Position numbers and translations under genes: made by a program. The notes below the pieces were generated by a model, which worked only from the letters and a program-made list of their open reading frames with translations, did not search any database and was not told the origin of the DNA. 64,000 nt of DNA from Astropecten irregularis (taxonomy: Eukaryota; Echinodermata; Asteroidea; Paxillosida; Astropectinidae). The DNA lies in the NCBI GenBank assembly GCA_963971285.1, contig OZ020257.1, positions 10,120,602 through 10,184,601 on the forward strand, in the 5' to 3' direction. Positions 20,688-34,900 of this stretch are shown piece after piece; position 1 is the first letter of the stretch; the number at the start of each line of letters is the position of its first letter.

Positions 20688-22920
20688 TTTAAGTGTAATT
20701 TAACGGGTAGATTTTACCCCTGTTCAATGCAAGTTACTGTTCTGACACGGCGATGAAACATTAATAATATTAATCTGATCGCCGTTTACCAGTCTTTCGT
20801 ACTTGCACTTGCAGTATAAACGGAATTACTGAGGCGGAAATAAGACGACAGAATAGTCAAATACCCTTCACATCTGGCGCATTAATCACGTAATATAAGT
20901 CAGGGCTAAGACTAAGGTCTTGCATCCAGAATGCACATGCACAAATTATACGCATTCTAGACACCATTGTCAAGCACCAGTACCATGGCTTACAGTTTTT
21001 CATTTCCGTGCATGATACAGGGACGGTGGGAGGGTACGTATCTTCTTCAGTGAATCTTCACAACTGTCATTGTGCTGCTTTTCTCTCGAAGTTCAAGTCT
21101 TTTCTTTGAAAATATTGTCCGTCATTTACAGGGACACCAATTCCGCTATGTAAACGCGACGTCATGTGTTTTCACCCCCTTGGCTGAGTGGCAAAGTTCA
21201 TTGACATTTGAGTAGCTATGGCGCACCAACTCACTCAAAAACGGCTGGAATATTGTCCTGACTCGATTCTTCTTACTGGGTCAATTGAGTTTATTTTAAA
21301 AAGGTTCTAAAACAGTCTTGATTCCAAGATTGTGAATTATAGATAATTTATCAACAATATCATGCATGACATATTTAATGGCAATTCGTTGTAAATTTGT
21401 CTTATTTTTGTCAAATAAAATTAAATCGAATTGTTTATCTTGATGCAAAATATTATCACAGCACTTTTCATAATATCTGGCATCATTATGAGAGGCCTAA
21501 ACATGGATACATTAGGCTAGCTTATCAAAGTTAAAATTTAAAGGAGAAAAACAAAACACTGTCATTCCGATTAGAGAAAGACTTAAACACTTTTGTCTCA
21601 TTGGCACGCCATAAAAACCCAGATCGCAACAGGGTCACATGATCTGCCGTCTGACATCGGAAGAATGAAAGTTGCTTCAGCAGACGACAGTTTAGTTTGG
21701 ATTATTTGACCACAGATTGTGTTTTTTATAAACGTTTGAACATAAGCCTTAAAATGCATTAGTAATATACACCCAAAATCACATAGGGGGCCTAGTTTTT
21801 TAACTTTTGAGTATTACTCACGACTGGAAACTTTATTTTCAACATCCTGAATGTTGGAGATAGTCCTGAGTGTAGTCATCACTTCAGGGATACTGATCAC
21901 AAAGAATCACGCACGATCTCCCCGTAAATGGGAGTTGAATTTAGGGAGCGAAAACACATGTCGGGTGAAAACACATGACTGGACGATATGTTATGCATGC
22001 ATAGATGTACTGAAACACTACTAGTTTATTGCATTAATTTCATGTAATGGTGAAATAAGACAGTATTGTCATGTGTGGAAATAATACTGGTTTCTATGTG
22101 ATGATGGTATTGCTTTGATTTTTATTGGAGGCAAAGAGGCTTCCTTAAATAAATGTGGGTTTTTAGTGGCCCTTCGCTGGTCGGCAGATTTGGACATTGA
22201 TTCTCAAACCACCAAATATGGGTCTCTTAGGAGCTCTGATGTAGACATGTTAGACCCAGTAACTGTGGCACTGTAGTCCCTTTTTTCATTGAGGAAAGAA
22301 AGTATTTCCTTCCTCCATCATGTCCATGCTTTTGTAATTTTGGGGACTCGACAGTAAGTGCCCTTGCGCAGAGAATTGTATATCATTTGAGGTTTTGCAC
22401 AGAAAAAAATTACAGTGCCCCATACTGGGTCTAGTTGACATTCTTAATGTTAAAAAATCATGATTTCCCATTTGGAAACCTTTACTCTTCTTATGTGTTC
22501 TTCACTTCAGTCACTGTTGTCATGGTTTACAGAACAATAGTGTCATACTTGTGACTTGCCATACACTTTTACAGTTTAATGTGAACGTTTAACCTGTGAA
22601 AACCAAAAAGCATTTACATGTACTTAGAAAACACTTTGAATTCTTCAGTTCAGTCCTATAGTCTTTGCATCATGGGGTGTCAAGCGTTGTCCATGGAAGT
22701 CTTATCCTAACTTTCCCATTTCCCACTTATGTCACATAATGGTTCATGTATTAAGGCCTAGATATATACACAAATGACCATTAAATACACAGTTTCATGC
22801 AATGTAATATGCAGATTAAAACTAATGAATAAAACTATTTTGAATAATCAAATAATTGAAATAAATAATGAATTAATATTTCAGTTGTAGGTGCGTCCAT
22901 CCAGTATAGTCACTGTAACC
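20688..22920. promoter_or_regulatory. Divergent VPS45-UBA6 intergenic region
   Basis: 2.2 kb between the VPS45 start codon (minus strand) and the UBA6 start codon (plus strand). It must hold both promoters unless one starts farther off. I see no TATA box at a convincing distance. A GCGACGTCATGTG site at about 21166 resembles a CRE half-site. Just before the UBA6 ATG, ATTAATATTTCAG at about 22873-22883 looks like a splice acceptor, so a non-coding first exon of UBA6 probably lies upstream. The rest shows no coding signal. Confidence 0.4.
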
Positions 22921-25900
22921 ATGGCAACAGAGGAGGAAATTGACGATGCACTGTACAGGTGAGAAACATAAATTCATTTGTATCACACCGAACTGAGTCC
23001 CTTTACCAGTCACAAAGTTCATTTTCCTCTTCGTCTATCATCTAATATTCTTGTCGCAATGTTTTCAGTTAATCTATACCAATAGGAACTTGTTCCTGCA
23101 GATAACAAAAACAGTACTACTGTACTCTTTGTATTTTTAATATAATTGAAATCAAGTTTATACATCAAAGGCGTATTTGCTATCTCCATTAACTTAAGGT
23201 TTATGGTGCACTATGTAAATATGTAAATCATCAAAAAACCACAAGGGAAACTTACTGATTAATTTTAAGTTATTGAGTAGTGAACAAAGAAAAATTGACT
23301 GGAATAGGATTCAAACCAGTGACCTTCGGAATACCATACCGGTGCTTTACCAACTGAGCTATCCAGCCCTATGTTGGTGGTGTCCCTAATAGTCAATTAT
23401 CTTTGTTTGTTTGGCAGTCAGAAGCCACGAAACCACTCACATACTGCTATATATCAAGGAAATAGTATATCTATAAAAAGTGGTGGGTGCAAAAGAAGCA
23501 GGGTTTCTATTAAAGTTGAATTCTTAGCAAGCACATACAATATGGTCTGATTCTCTTCTACATGACAGCCAGAACATACAAGCCATGATGCCCAGTTTAA
23601 ACCTTACATCTTTCAGGGACGGATCCAGGGGGAGGTGGGGGCATCTTCAAAAAAGAAGGGATATCAAAATATTTGGCCATTTAACGTCAGGCCCGCCAAA
23701 TTATGCCAGCTTTGATTGCCCCGAAATGCATCCATCACTATTGAATTGGTGCATTTATCCCCCCCTGGAAAATCCGGTATCTGCTCCTGTCTTTACTTGT
23801 TGGTTCTTTCAAATCCAGCTGTTCTGGCAAAGAAATAATCACTAGTTGTTTTTGTCTACATGATTGACTTGTTGGTTTTTTATTTCTCTAATACTTTACA
23901 GTCGTCAGCGCTATGTTCTTGGTGATACAGCCATGAAGGCTATGGCCCATTCCAATGTCTTCTTGAGTGGATTAGGAGGTCTTGGTGTTGAAATAGGTAT
24001 TTGATGACATTATCATAATTGTGCAAAGTTCACACACAGTATCTGATGGCATATCTTGATGTTACAAAGTTCACACACATTTGATTGATATTGAGGCTTG
24101 ACAATTGCGTAATACTTTCATCCCAATACAAATTGAATTAATTCAGTTTATCTTACATGACTTACATGTTTGCTTTATTCACTATGACCCCATTCTCTTT
24201 CCCATGTCATATCCTTGGGATATTTGCTTAAATTCATCCAGTTATAGATTCCGGTGTACTTGGCAAATCATTACATTACAAAATGTAAATATTGGTTATC
24301 ATTTCTCTCCTTTCCAGCCAAAAATGTGGTGCTCGCAGGAGTCAGGGTAAGGCAACAAGTTGTTTGTTAGAATGAATTTCAGTGTTGAAGATTTGAAAGT
24401 TCTTTATTCAAAGAAAACGTCATGCAAGTGTTGAATTGTTTTTAGTAAATTTGTCTGTACTTTTCATACAGTTATAAAGATGGATTTCACATGCAATGTT
24501 TCAACCAAAAACATAAAGGAGGCAGTGTAAAGTTTGTCCATCGGCATTTGTCTCATTACACATCATTAAATAGTGAAATACATGTAGAGTTGCATGCATG
24601 TGTATTTGAATTCCATCAGAGATTCCTGTGATGTTTTTCACAGGAATGTGGGGTTTCACCTGGGTAATATAGTGCTTCAGCATGCTCAAGGGACAGGGGG
24701 AAGAGTATAGCTTATCAGATTTTATTACATCTTATGTGATAATTAACACATTCTTGTTCTATTTCTTATAGTCCTTGATGGTACATGACACAAAAACAGC
24801 AACTTATAAGGATCTTGGAACTCAGTTCTTTCTCCGGGAAAAGGATGTTACAGCAAAGAGAAACAGGTACATTATACAGTTATACTCATCAGATTCATTC
24901 AAACTGGGTACAGTCTACAGTTCAGTGTATAACAAGTATAACACAGTATAAGGAGAATGCGATGACAAGTCAAAATGGATTGCTCATCTTTAAATGTTCT
25001 GTACAGTAACTAACTTGTCCATGGGGGAAATGGGGTATTGAATCATACCCAAACAATTTCAATTGGAATAAATCTTTCATTTGGAAACATGTACTGTGTC
25101 ATACCATCAATAAAACCAGACTTCAACACAATAAATATAGTGTATATAGTGGATGATATTGGCTGTGACTCTGAGGATCTATCAGCACTGATGAGGGACA
25201 GTGACAGGTGGAAAGATTGTGTCAAGGAATGTTGAGCTCGCTCTACCTGATGATATTTAAAACTGAATTGATAAATAATAATGTCTTTATGTCAGTTCAT
25301 TTCTAGTAAGTTGATATGGAAACCTTTATTCTTCTACTCATTTCATTATTATTTTGTATGATTTGTTTATACAGGGCTGAAGCATGTGAGGCACGTCTTG
25401 CTGAGCTCAATCCTCATGTTTCCATCAAGTCATCTACAGACACTCTCTCTATGGATTCAGATCTTAATTTCCTGTGTCAGTATCAGTGTGTTGTCTTGAC
25501 AGAGGCTACTCGGAGTCTGCAAATCAAAGTGGATGCATTTTGCCGGACCCAGAAACCACCAATCAAGGTGATATACTGTACCAATGTTAGGAATAATGCT
25601 ACTTTACTGTTATTAAGATTTCCGTCAGATGATAGATTTGAAAAGTGAACAAAAAGAATTTGACACCGTTCTCAGGTTGCAGCATTGCTGCATGTATCGA
25701 TGAAATGATCCTTGGGATATGGCAGTGTGTCCGTGGTTTCATGGCTTCTGTCTGCCAAATGAACAAAGATAATTGACTATTGGGGTCACCACCAACGTAG
25801 GGCTGGATGACTCAGTTGGCAGAGCGGTCGGTTGGCAGGTCATTGGTTCGAATCCTGCCCTAGTCAATTTTTCTTTGTTCATTTTTTAAGTTCACTTAGT

Positions 25901-28900
25901 TTTCCTTTTGGTTAATTCATGAAGATGATCTAGATTTATTTGAATTAGGCTTGAATCAGCACTGTATGCTCAATGCTTTTGAGTTCACATGAAAATATCA
26001 TGTGCTGGCTCAGATGAGATTCGAACCTATGACCTCCTGCTTACTTGTGCAAATGTCCTGCTACTAGACCACCAAGCTAGCTAGGGTAAGCAGGTTATTT
26101 TAAGTGGAATATTACAACAGTTACCACAATTAATCATTGTTGTAACATTTTTAACCCCTTCAGCCCGGGAGTTTTGTTTTTTGTTTTTACTGGTATCATG
26201 AACAGTCACTGGTCAACATTCAGTTCAAAGTTAGTTGAAAAACACTGCCTCAAAAACACATAGCAGTTGAAAAATAGCTATCCATATAAGAATTATCACC
26301 AATATTAGGCTTCATACAAGCCTAGCATGTTGAATTTCTTTGAACCCTTTTAAGTGTACTTTAAGCACTTAATACTTTATAATATCTGTTTTGACTAATA
26401 TCCATTTTACTTATTCCTTTAAACAGTTCATAAGTGGAGATGTTTATGGTGTGTATGGCTATGCATTCTGTGATTTTGGCCCTGAATTCACTATCATGGA
26501 TCCTACAGGAGAAGAACCAAAGGAATCCTTCATTGCTAACATCACCAAGGTAAGTTCAACTCTCTCTCACTGACCTAGGTTGGATATGTTGAGATATATG
26601 TCCCCTAGCCCCATGCCATTGGGATGAGAGTAAGGTTCTATATGTACATAGGGAAGGCATCAGGTCCCAGGGAGGAAACAACACAATTATCAACATTTTG
26701 AAAATCTGTAATCTTTATTGCCTCTTAGATCAGCAGTCAGACAGAATAGCACCTTTACTATAAATACTGAGCAGTTTTGAACCTATAAACAGTAATGAAT
26801 GTTGATATTGTGTTCATTTCTTCTAGGGCAATCCAGGGGTAGTTACCAGCCTGGATAACCGAATGCATGGCCTGGAATCAGGAGATTGTATCACATTTAA
26901 AGAAATTGAAGGAATGTCTTTACTCAATGGAAGCACACAGGAGGTGAAAGGTACGTGTTACTGAGGTTATACTGCTTCATTTTTAGATATTCATATGGAT
27001 TTCATCTTATGGTCTGCTAAAAGACTTATACCTGCTTTTAATGTTCAATTCCAAGAATTCTTTCCACACTGCCAGATTTATACATTGACAAATCAAGTAC
27101 TGCCTTCTTTTGTGCTTTGTTTTGTGCCAGTTTTGTCACCATATGCATATAGCATATGTGATACCAGTGGAGATGAGTACCAACCATATAAGAATGGAGG
27201 TATTGCTGTACAAATCAAAATGCCCAAGACAGTGGCATTTGTAAGTATTTTGTTTTTATTGTCTCACTTTATTAATGAGTACTAGACTCCCATTAGAAAC
27301 CTCTTCCTGTCTTAGAGTCATCTAATTTGAAGGAACTAATACTGGAAGTGGAGTGACAAAGTCAGTCTTGCTGCTTGAATTTCATGCATGGTCAAGGCTC
27401 ACATACTAGCAGTGGTGTCACATATTACATAATTATAAGTAACTTGCTAGACTGGTAACTATATACACACTTTTAAAGGTAAAGTACAGTATTGGTAACA
27501 TAACCAAACAGAAATGCTCACAAATTTACGTATAACTTTCAGGGTATATAGATAGTGCTGGTAGATACATATCGTTAATATATTTCTGGCTGAATTTATG
27601 CAGAAATTAGTAAAACAAAGACTGAAAACAGTTTTGATCGCAGGGTGAGATCCAAACTCCTGTATACATTTGAAAATGATGTGAGCATTTTACACTGTTT
27701 ACTACAGTTTCGGGATGGGCTGAAAATTTTGCAAGTTTGTTTTTATTCCATGACAAATCAAATTATGAACAGTCTGCAGTTGTTCTGTCATCTTTACCAA
27801 TCTTGTCACATGATTAATGTTACTTTTGATGTTTTTGATTGGATCTGTTGCAGGAGAGTTTAGAGACTCAACTCAACAAGCCATCAACAACATTTGTGGA
27901 TTTCATGAAGGATCCTGTCTTCTCACATATTGCAGTCTGTTCCTTACAGCAGTTTCAGGAAGAGAATGGTAGACTACCTAACGTCAGGTAAACACTGGGT
28001 TGGGTTTATTCATCTCAAACACACAGTAGCTCATTTGGTTGATCAAGATGAATATATAGCTCTGCCAAGTCACATTATCCTATGATTGTATTGGGTACTG
28101 GTATTTATCTTCATAGTTTGTTTAAAAGCTGTGCCAGTCATGGTGAGTGCTTCTTACTGCACAGATTAACAACAAAGTACCTGTGGGTGGATAATTCTAC
28201 TATCAATTGAAAACATTTTATGCCCAAATGTTTACCAGATTAATTGTGTATTTTTATTTGAAACACTAAGTCCATGAAGTACCAAGCTCTGATCTTTGCA
28301 GCATCCACTGGCGGCCATTGCTATGATGTGTCAGTGAATTGCCATGATGCCAATTTAAAAAAATCATGCTTCTTACGACCACTTGGCCGAGGTGCCCCTT
28401 TTCAATGATTAGTATTTGCAAGGGGTAATTGTATTGCAGGGAATAATCTTCCTGATATTTCATCACTATATTCCCAATGCATTTTCAGCCATTGCTACTC
28501 ACATTTGCTACATTTGCTTTGAATCTCAAAGCAACTGCAGTGCAAATATGTGCTGGAAATGTATTGTCCAATCAGCGGAAATGTTGTATGAATGGAACGT
28601 TATGCTTGGGTTTAGTCGCACATATCCTATGTGTGTTATGGTAAACATGAAAGTTTCAGACAAAATTTGGCCAATATGTTGCAAACTCATAGTGGCGCAT
28701 CACCCGTATTGCTTATACATGTATCCACAGAAAATGTATTACTCCCTGTCAAACAAAGATGTTTTAACAAGTTTTTCTTAGTAATATGATTCACAAATTT
28801 GATGACCATACTCGTCATTTGTTCTCTTTTCATTATCTCAACAGATCAGTAAAGGACAGTAATGCTTTTATCGAAATTGCCAGAAAGCTGAATAACAAGC

Positions 28901-31900
28901 TAGAGAGCGCCCTCAATCCTCTAGATGAGGAGAGTCTGAGGATGGTCTCATTTACTGCACAGGGGTGTTTTGCTCCACTGACAGCCACACTGGGTGGCAT
29001 CATAGCGCAGGAGGTTCTTAAAGCTCTGACTGGGAAGTTTACTCCCATCAACCAATGGGTAAATTTGCCACCTAACCATAGTCGTATAAAAATTGAAAGG
29101 TTTTTCAGTTATGAATGTGTGGCCCATTACTAAGTCTTGATATAAAATACTGGCTAAATTATTGTTTGCAGGCAGATATACAATGCATATGACTATATTG
29201 TAAGGTTTGCAATGAGACTCTTGAAGTGTAATAAGCTGTTGGTTTTTTTTATAATGTTTCAAACAGCTGCTCATTACAGTCATTGATATAGCAGGGCTGC
29301 ATCGTTGGATTCATTGGGTGTTGAAAGGATACTAGTGAAGACTTGAATTCTGGAATCTGGGAACTTAAGCCCGGTTTATAAATTTTCTTGCATCACAATT
29401 TAGAAGAAACAGCACATGTAGATTGTTGCATCACCAAAATTTGCTTCACATTGCAATTTGCAGGAGATATTATAGAACCACAGAAGATTAAAGATTTTCA
29501 CATTACACAGCTACATGTAGCTGCCTTAATACCACAAACCTACCATATGAACTGCCACCATGGCCAACATGCAGTCTGGAATCATATTCACATATGCATT
29601 ATGTAACCAACGAAAGATAGTTTGAGTGTGATAAATTTGGTATTTTTTAACTCTCTCTATTTCTGTCAGCTTACTATACATAGAATCATATGTATTCATT
29701 GTCAGTATGCTTCATATACATGTAATAAGATCTCTATGATAGCAACCATTATGTGTGTCATATTGTTACAGTTACATCTAGATGCAAAGGAACTTCTGAA
29801 AGATCTGGAACAGTGTCCAGCAAGCGCATTTGAACCAAGGTAATCTTAAAATTATCAGTTTAGGGTAGTTTAGTGTGTAATGATTCATTGCACTGTGACC
29901 TTATCAAGGTTACAGTTTACATTCTGCACAGTCTTTCATAGTGAAACAATACTGATAGTTTTTGGCGGAGCCAGTTGTACAACTGCAATGAATACTGCTG
30001 TATATTTTATTTGCAATCAAACATTAATCACAATAAACATGGCCACCAGATTTGTCATCAAGCTATTTTTCTGGGATAATCACTGTTGCAAATATCAGTG
30101 GTTGCCATGACAAAGAGGCATTATTAGGAACTCCATCTCCTCGTTGCTTGCAAATAATCATCTACTGTATCTTATCCTATACCCATACCTTGTGGCGAAT
30201 CATTGAGAGATGCAGAATCCTCCCAATATGTTTGTTCTGATATTAACTTATGAGACACAGCTGCCATGTCTGATCTAAACACACCATCATCCAAGATAAT
30301 GGCTTCATGTCATATGTCTTCTTGTAGACAGTTCATGTCCTATCTAGATTGGTCTTCCTGCTCCTCCAGTCCTTCATATTAGTCTTATCATCAATGGCCA
30401 GTTAACCCTTCCTTACCCTTCAACTCTTCTGGAACCTATTCTACAAGATTCTGACAAATAATCTTCTAAGGCTGGAACTCACTACTCAAATATTATGCCA
30501 CTACCATAGGTATCTTAATGTGTGGTATTATTCTATTGTTGTTTCTATAAGGAATGATCGCTATGATGCCCAGCGTATCTGTCTTGGTGAGGATCTCGTT
30601 GAGAAGTTGCACAATCTCAAGTTGTTTATGGTTGGCTGTGGTGCTATAGGTTGTGAAATGCTCAAGAACTATGCACTGCTAGGTATAGCAACATCTCCTA
30701 CAGGCAAGGTATGTACAGATATTCTCTACTGCTGTTCAATCTCATAATCATCAAATAACCACAAGGGAAACTGGCCGAATTTTAAGTCATTGAAAAATGA
30801 ACACAAAAAATTGACTGGAGCAGGATTTGAACCAACTACCTCCAGAATACAGTACCTGCACTCTTACCAGCTGAGCTATCCAGCCCTATGTTGGTAGTGT
30901 CCCCAATAGTCAATTATCTTTGTTCGTTTGGCAGTCAGAAGCCATGAAACCACGCACACACCGCCATATATACCCCAAGGATCATTCTATTGATATGCGC
31001 AACATTAACAATGATGCAACCGAAGAAAGAGTGTGCTGTTTGATCTCGTTAGAAATTGCTTAACATGGCTAAGAGCAGATTCAGAATATTGGCAGTGTAT
31101 TTGATCCACTTACTTTAGGGAACAGTTGTCTTAAAGACATGAACACATGAACTGTCAGTGTATTATCAAAGATCATACATGAGCATTGACTAACTTCTTC
31201 CATAAGACCAGTACAGATTCTTAGGCTATTCCCTGTGCATACTGCACTCTAGCATAACTCATAATTTCATGTTCCTGTTAAATTGAATATTTTCTGGATA
31301 TTAAACAGTGGTGCTATAATCTGTTTTCTTTTAGATTACAATCACTGACAATGACATCATAGAGAAGTCCAATTTGAATCGGCAGTTTCTCTTCAGGCCA
31401 CACCATATACAGGTATTTAGCATCATACAACATGTAACTAGGGTTCAATTTCACCAAACTCATCATAACTTACTATCAATCGTAGGACCTATTATGAATT
31501 TGCAGCTCTACGTAGGATACGATTGGTTATCCTTCGTAACTCGAGTTATGGCTTTGTGAAATCGACCTCAGAAGGGAGTTGCCATGACTGGGGACATGGC
31601 ATAAAGACCTATCAAGTGCATTCCATGTGCACAAAAAAAAGCATGTCATATTTTCAAATTGATGCATTCTTGGTGGTATGCAAACAGTTGGAGTGTTAAG
31701 TGGTATCCAGCTAATGGCCACCCTTTAGTAACTGTTTAGATTTGAATCTGAAATCAGAATTTTAGTTTTTTCCCCCAAATTTGTCCCCTTCAAATATTTG
31801 AATAGAACAATTTATTTTCAAGTCTCCTTTGGTGATATTCACTTCATGATGTACACGTATCTATAACATACAGAGTTTCAAACAGAGATCTTAATCAACT

Positions 31901-34900
31901 TAGATGGATCTTGAATTGTAATAATACTGATTTGATTGATGTTTTGTTTTGTTGTATAGAAACCCAAATCCACTACTGCAGCTGACTCTACTCAGGATAT
32001 TAATCCAGCACTTCATATAGAGGCACATCAACATAAAGGTATACATTGCATCTTACATATTCATACTGAAATCATTGCATTTCAAGTCAGGTCTGGTTTC
32101 AGACTCATACAAGCACCTGGAATCAAACAGACTTGTAATTGTGTAGCCTGTATGATTTGCTATTCCATGAATCAATCTGATATGAGAATGCTTGTGATGA
32201 CTCTGTGTGCAACTGAACACTTGGCCTACAGTTGTTCTCATATTGAATGAGTCGTACATGGTGACATCTTCAAGTGTTTGTAGATTATACCTTCACTGAT
32301 GCAAACTCTGATATTTCTCTTTATCTCTTATAGTTTGTCCTGCTACAGAGATGACTATTTTCAATGATACATTCTTCAAGAGGATGGATGTTGTAGTCAA
32401 TGCATTGGATAATGTGGCAGCCAGGCAATATATGGACAGGTTAGATATACAATCTATCAAGTATCATGTATCTGTCAGATAACTTCCTTGCTTCCTTCCT
32501 TAGTTGAATATTGAGTTTTATATAACACCTTAGTAGATCCTTGTCATTTGATTGGAGGATTGTATGTCACGTGATATTTGATAAATAGACCAATTCATGG
32601 CTTACGTCACAACCGTTGAAATTTGTTCCATCCACCGTGCATTTTTGGTTCCATCCGATTTGTACCATTGCACGCCAGGGACTCTAATACGTGATTGGTC
32701 AAGCGGCATTTCATTTATTTGTCACCGCGTGCGCGCGTACGCGTTGGTGTGCAACGCGCGTTACTGTAATAAGAGCATATAGTTTGCCAAGATTTTAAGC
32801 TTTTTTTGTCTCGCTAACTCTTAAAATGTTATCCTCCAATCAAAATCAAATGACAAAGATCTACTTAGATGTTTTATATAACACCTTAGTAGATCCTTGT
32901 CATTTGATTGGAGGATTGTATGTCACGTGATATTTGATAAATAGACCAATTCATGGCTTACGTCACAACCGTTGAAATTTGTACCATCCACCGTGCATTT
33001 TTGGTGCCATCCGATTTGTACCATTGCACGCCAGGGACTCTAATACGTGATTGGTCAATGTGGCGTTCCATTTATTTGTCACTGCGTGCGCGCGTACGCG
33101 TTGGTGTGCAACGCGCATTACTGCAATAAGAGCAATATAGTTTGCCAAGATTTTAAGCTTTTTTTGTCTCGCTAACTCTTAAAATGTTATCCTCCAATCA
33201 AAATCAAATGACAAAGATCTACTTAGATGTTATATAAAGCAAATAATGAATGTTTCACATTCGTAGAATGGAAAAAATAATTTCATTCGGTGACAGATGG
33301 ACTGTTCCATTCCACTCGGCTTCGCCTCGTGAAATGGAACAGTCCATCTGTCACCTCATGAAATTATTTTTACCATTCCACTCATAAACATTCATTATTT
33401 GTATAATATAAAACAAATAATGAATGTTTCACTTCGCCTCGTGAAATGGAACAGTCCATCTGTCACCTCATGAAATTATTTTTACCATTCCACTCATAAA
33501 CATTCATTATTTGTATATCATTTAGTTTGTCTGCATCTATATTAGATCTTGTATAAGAAAGGGGTAGTTGTATGTCAACAGTCCCATTAGAGAGGTTTGG
33601 CATGCAACGGATACGGTTAGCGCGCCGGATATGTCACCAGTTTTTGTGTACTTTTGCTATCAGCTATACGTCTAAGAGGCATGGATATCTTGATCGATTC
33701 GCGCAAGTATGAAATGCGAAGCGAATTTCCATTTTCTCGTAATTCTCTGTTAATTTTTTGTCTTGTGCATGTCAAAAAGAAAGGATTTGCTGAACACTAA
33801 TATGTCATTTCTATGTATTTCAAAACTTAAGAATATGATAAAATTAGCCTCAAAGTCAGGGACAAAACTGGTTCTCTGTTCGGAAATAGACTTCACTATT
33901 GCAAAACATCCGGATCAGCTGTTGACGTTTACGGATAGCTATACGCTTATTCGTATTCATTCGCATGTGAAACCTCCCTAATGTATGTACATCTCAAGAT
34001 TAAGTCCATTTTGTGCAAATATTGTAGCTGTATCTTCTGCATACTGATATTTACAATTCATTGATGGTATTATTTATTGCTTGTTATCTGTATAGCCGAT
34101 GTGTAACCAATGAGAAACCTCTGATGGAATCAGGTACTATGGGAGCTAAAGGTCATGTACAGGTCATTATACCTCATATGACTGAGACCTATGCTAGTCA
34201 ACGTGATCCACCTGATGAATCGGTCCCATATTGTACACTCAAGTCATTCCCATCTACTGTAGAACATACTATACAATGGGCTAGAGATAAGGTAAGACAT
34301 GATGACCCTTCACATATAACCTCTGACCTCCGACCATTGACTTGATGTTATAGACCTAACGTTTGCAACATCACAGCCTGAGTTTTTGCCAAACAAGATA
34401 GCAGAAACTATGGCGAGCCATCAAAAGCAACCAAACCATATGAACACATATGAACACAATTTTTATATTGATAAACATTCAAAGATATTGCTGAATTTAA
34501 ACAATGGCGCTATGTATTATGTACAGCTATGGGAAGTTTGCTAAAATGAATTTGGTCACATATTCTGTCAAGAAAATTAAATATTTTTTAACATTTGGCC
34601 GCCCATGCCAACCATCAGCGGTTGTTTGTATGGTCTTGGTTCATGACGTTGTTATTAATTGAATTGTATGAACCGATTCCCCTCACTGACCCACACGCAC
34701 GTATGTCTTGGGAATTCTGTAAAGGCCTCGAGTTGCATGTGCACCTCGTTATGTTGCGTGCTACGTCGTCTCCATGACGCACTGTTGAATATGTATGATT
34801 ACCTGCACGGGCCTGCATGCACGGACATGTACGTGTATGTTAATTGGCTGTGCCCTACTTCGAAAGTAACGTATGCGCATTGTGTCTTCCCCCGTTTTCG

